Shown: positions 62,536 to 64,000 of the stretch, piece after piece | Layout of the letters: the number at the start of each line of letters is the position of its first letter | How positions within the stretch are numbered: the stretch's first letter is position 1 | NCBI RefSeq assembly: GCF_003070865.1 | Contig: NZ_CP026948.1 | Span: forward strand, 992,001-1,056,000 | Direction of reading: 5' to 3' | Origin: Corynebacterium liangguodongii | GTDB lineage: Bacteria; Actinomycetota; Actinomycetes; Mycobacteriales; Mycobacteriaceae | Length of the DNA stretch: 64,000 bases | The notes under the pieces: model-generated | The model's database searches: none | What the model was told of the DNA's origin: nothing | Seen by the model: the letters and a program-made list of their open reading frames with translations, nothing else | Position numbers and translations under genes: made by a program

Positions 62536-64000
62536 CTACTTCTCCGCCCGCGCGAACGCCGGCATGTCCTCGGCCCGCTTGCCGGTGGGCTCGAGCCGGA
62601 TGATTGTGGACTTCGATACAGGGGTGTTCGAGCCCTTTGCCGTGTGGTCGAGCGCGATGAGCTGGTTGGCTTCGGGGAAGTAGGTGCTCACGCAGCCGCG
62701 TGCGTGGTCGTAGGCGATGACGCGGAAGCTCGGCGCGCGGCGTGTCTCTCCCTGGTACTCCGCGACGAGGTCGACGATGTCGCCGTCGGCCAGCCCGATG
62801 TCGTCGAGGTCTTTCTGGTTGACAAAGACGACGCGCCGCCCGTCGTGGATCCCGCGGTAGCGGTCGTTGAGCCCGTAGATCGTGGAGTTGTATTGGTCGT
62901 GGGAACGCACGGTGTTCATCATGAATTCGCCGGGGGCGAGTTCGATTCCCGCGGTCTCGTTGACGGTAAGGTGCGCCCTGCCGTCGTCGGTGGTAAACCG
63001 CCGCTCGCGGGGGCCGTTGGGAAGGTAGAACCCGCCGGGGATCTCGATGCGCTCGTTGTAGAAGTCGAAGCCGTCGATGGTGGCTTCGATGTGGTCCCGG
63101 ATCACTGCGTAATCGTCGATCATCGGCTGCCAGAAGTCGTCGCCGAAGGTCTCGCGGCCGATCGAGCAGATGATGTCGACCTCGCTGCGCAGATCGAGGT
63201 CCTTGTTCGCGGTGCGGTGGCCCTCGGAGGCGTGGACCTTGCCCACGGAGTCTTCCACGGTGATCTTTTGGGGGCCAGATTTCTGCATATCGACGTCCGT
63301 GCGCGCCCGCACCGGCAGAATGAGGGACTTCTCACCCGGCCAGGCGTGGGACCCGTTGGGCTTGGTCGACAGGTGCACGGTGAGCTTGTTGGAGGCCATC
63401 GCGTTTTCCACCACCCCCGTATCGGAGGCGACGCGCACGAGGTTGCCGCCGAGCGAGATGAAGAACTTGGTCTTGCCCGCGCGCATGGCCTGGAGCGCGG
63501 CGACGGTGTCGAAGCCGTGCTCGCTCGGGACGGGGAATCCGAAGCGCGACTCGAGAGCGCGCAGGAAGTGATCCGGCATCTTCTCCCAGATGCCGACGGT
63601 GCGGTTGCCCTGCACGTTGGAGTGGCCGCGCAGCGGGCCGGTGCCTGCACCGGGCTTGCCAATATTGCCGGTGAGAAGCAGGGTGTTGACCATCTCTTGG
63701 ATGGTGGCCACCGCGTTTTCGTGCTGGGTCACCCCGAGCGTCCAGGTGATGAGCACAGACTTCGCCGCGACGATCTCATCGACCACCGCATCGATCTCGG
63801 CGGCGGAGATGCCGCTGAAGTGCTGCAGAGAGGCGTCGTCAAGCGAGAGGAGGTGCTCTTTGAGCGCGTCGAACCCGGTGGTGTATTCCGCGATGAACTC
63901 CTTGTCAATCGCGTCGCGCTCAACGAGCCTCTTGTTGATGGCCTGGAACAGCGCGCGGTCGCCGTCGAGGCGCACCTGCAGGTAGCGGTCGGCCAGCTTG
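62536..64000 (-). CDS. fdhF: Molybdopterin oxidoreductase of the formate dehydrogenase alpha type (5' end outside the window)
   Basis: 488 C-terminal residues are visible and remain open to base 64000. The sequence matches the FdhF/FdhA-like (YdeP-like) class of molybdopterin oxidoreductases: SVLITWTLGVTQHENAVATIQEMVNTLLLTGNIGKPGAGTGPLRGHSNVQG is the characteristic block. The C-terminal region with FMMNTVRSHDQYNSTIYG is the second molybdopterin-guanine-dinucleotide-binding domain. The catalytic Cys or Sec and the Fe-S site lie upstream of the window. Its co-factor needs explain the neighbouring biosynthesis genes. It is expected to oxidise formate, but a CbbBc or YdeP-like use is possible. 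Confidence 0.88.
   Translation of the reverse strand, partial: KLADRYLQVRLDGDRALFQAINKRLVERDAIDKEFIAEYTTGFDALKEHLLSLDDASLQHFSGISAAEIDAVVDEIVAAKSVLITWTLGVTQHENAVATIQEMVNTLLLTGNIGKPGAGTGPLRGHSNVQGNRTVGIWEKMPDHFLRALESRFGFPVPSEHGFDTVAALQAMRAGKTKFFISLGGNLVRVASDTGVVENAMASNKLTVHLSTKPNGSHAWPGEKSLILPVRARTDVDMQKSGPQKITVEDSVGKVHASEGHRTANKDLDLRSEVDIICSIGRETFGDDFWQPMIDDYAVIRDHIEATIDGFDFYNERIEIPGGFYLPNGPRERRFTTDDGRAHLTVNETAGIELAPGEFMMNTVRSHDQYNSTIYGLNDRYRGIHDGRRVVFVNQKDLDDIGLADGDIVDLVAEYQGETRRAPSFRVIAYDHARGCVSTYFPEANQLIALDHTAKGSNTPVSKSTIIRLEPTGKRAEDMPAFARAEK

Overview
The window looks like chromosome from a high-GC Corynebacterium. GC is about two thirds. The gene order ilvC - serA - leuB - gltX, then ltbR/leuCD - mutT1-like - gpsA - ddl - DUF3515 - thiL - ung - DAK2 - recG - rsmD - coaD, is the core order I recall from Corynebacterium. 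Many genes have a TANNNT -10 element 6 to 8 bases before the start codon, which is the layout of leaderless transcripts common in Actinobacteria. All species statements are inferences from content and order; no search was run.

Layout. 1-12975: end of ilvC, a repeat-rich membrane protein, a DUF262 protein, two related lipoproteins, serA, cstA with its small YbdD partner, leuB, a fumarylacetoacetase-fold hydrolase and an isochorismate synthase. 13048-19472: gltX, tRNA-Gln and tRNA-Glu, panD, a chromate transporter, a second identical tRNA-Glu, an acyl-CoA dehydrogenase-type gene of different base composition, a carboxymuconolactone decarboxylase-like protein and a Tat-exported phosphatase with a PHO-box-like repeat upstream. 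19723-25075: a DUF6230/DUF6114 operon, then an unusual two-gene operon with a cysteine-synthase-fold enzyme and a 902-residue fusion of an FAD/NAD(P)-binding domain to a PLP decarboxylase. 25072-30686: cydABDC, for cytochrome bd oxidase and its assembly transporter. 30835-44091: the leucine regulator with leuCD, then housekeeping genes. 44189-47979: an amino-acid ABC importer operon and a hemolysin III family protein.

48085-52364 starts with a tRNA-Leu gene and is a decayed stretch. It holds remnants of an SGNH esterase, a DedA protein and others, a small membrane ORF divergent from a secreted-protein gene broken by a 10-bp tandem duplication, a two-copy 30-bp repeat and one intact DUF218 protein. 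It reads as an eroded accessory region beside a tRNA.

52365-64000 is a molybdenum-cofactor and formate dehydrogenase block: moaA, modA, modB (no modC), moeA, a flavin-binding oxidase-like gene, a mobA-moeA fusion, moaD, moaC, a moaB-moaE fusion, a moeB-rhodanese gene, fdhD and the 3' two thirds or so of a formate dehydrogenase-type gene that runs off the right end. Together they would import molybdate, build molybdopterin, insert Mo, make the guanine dinucleotide form and sulfurate it for the terminal oxidoreductase.

The most promising little-described system is the operon at 21425-25075. The domain content suggests synthesis of an amino-acid-derived small molecule, but its product cannot be read from the sequence.
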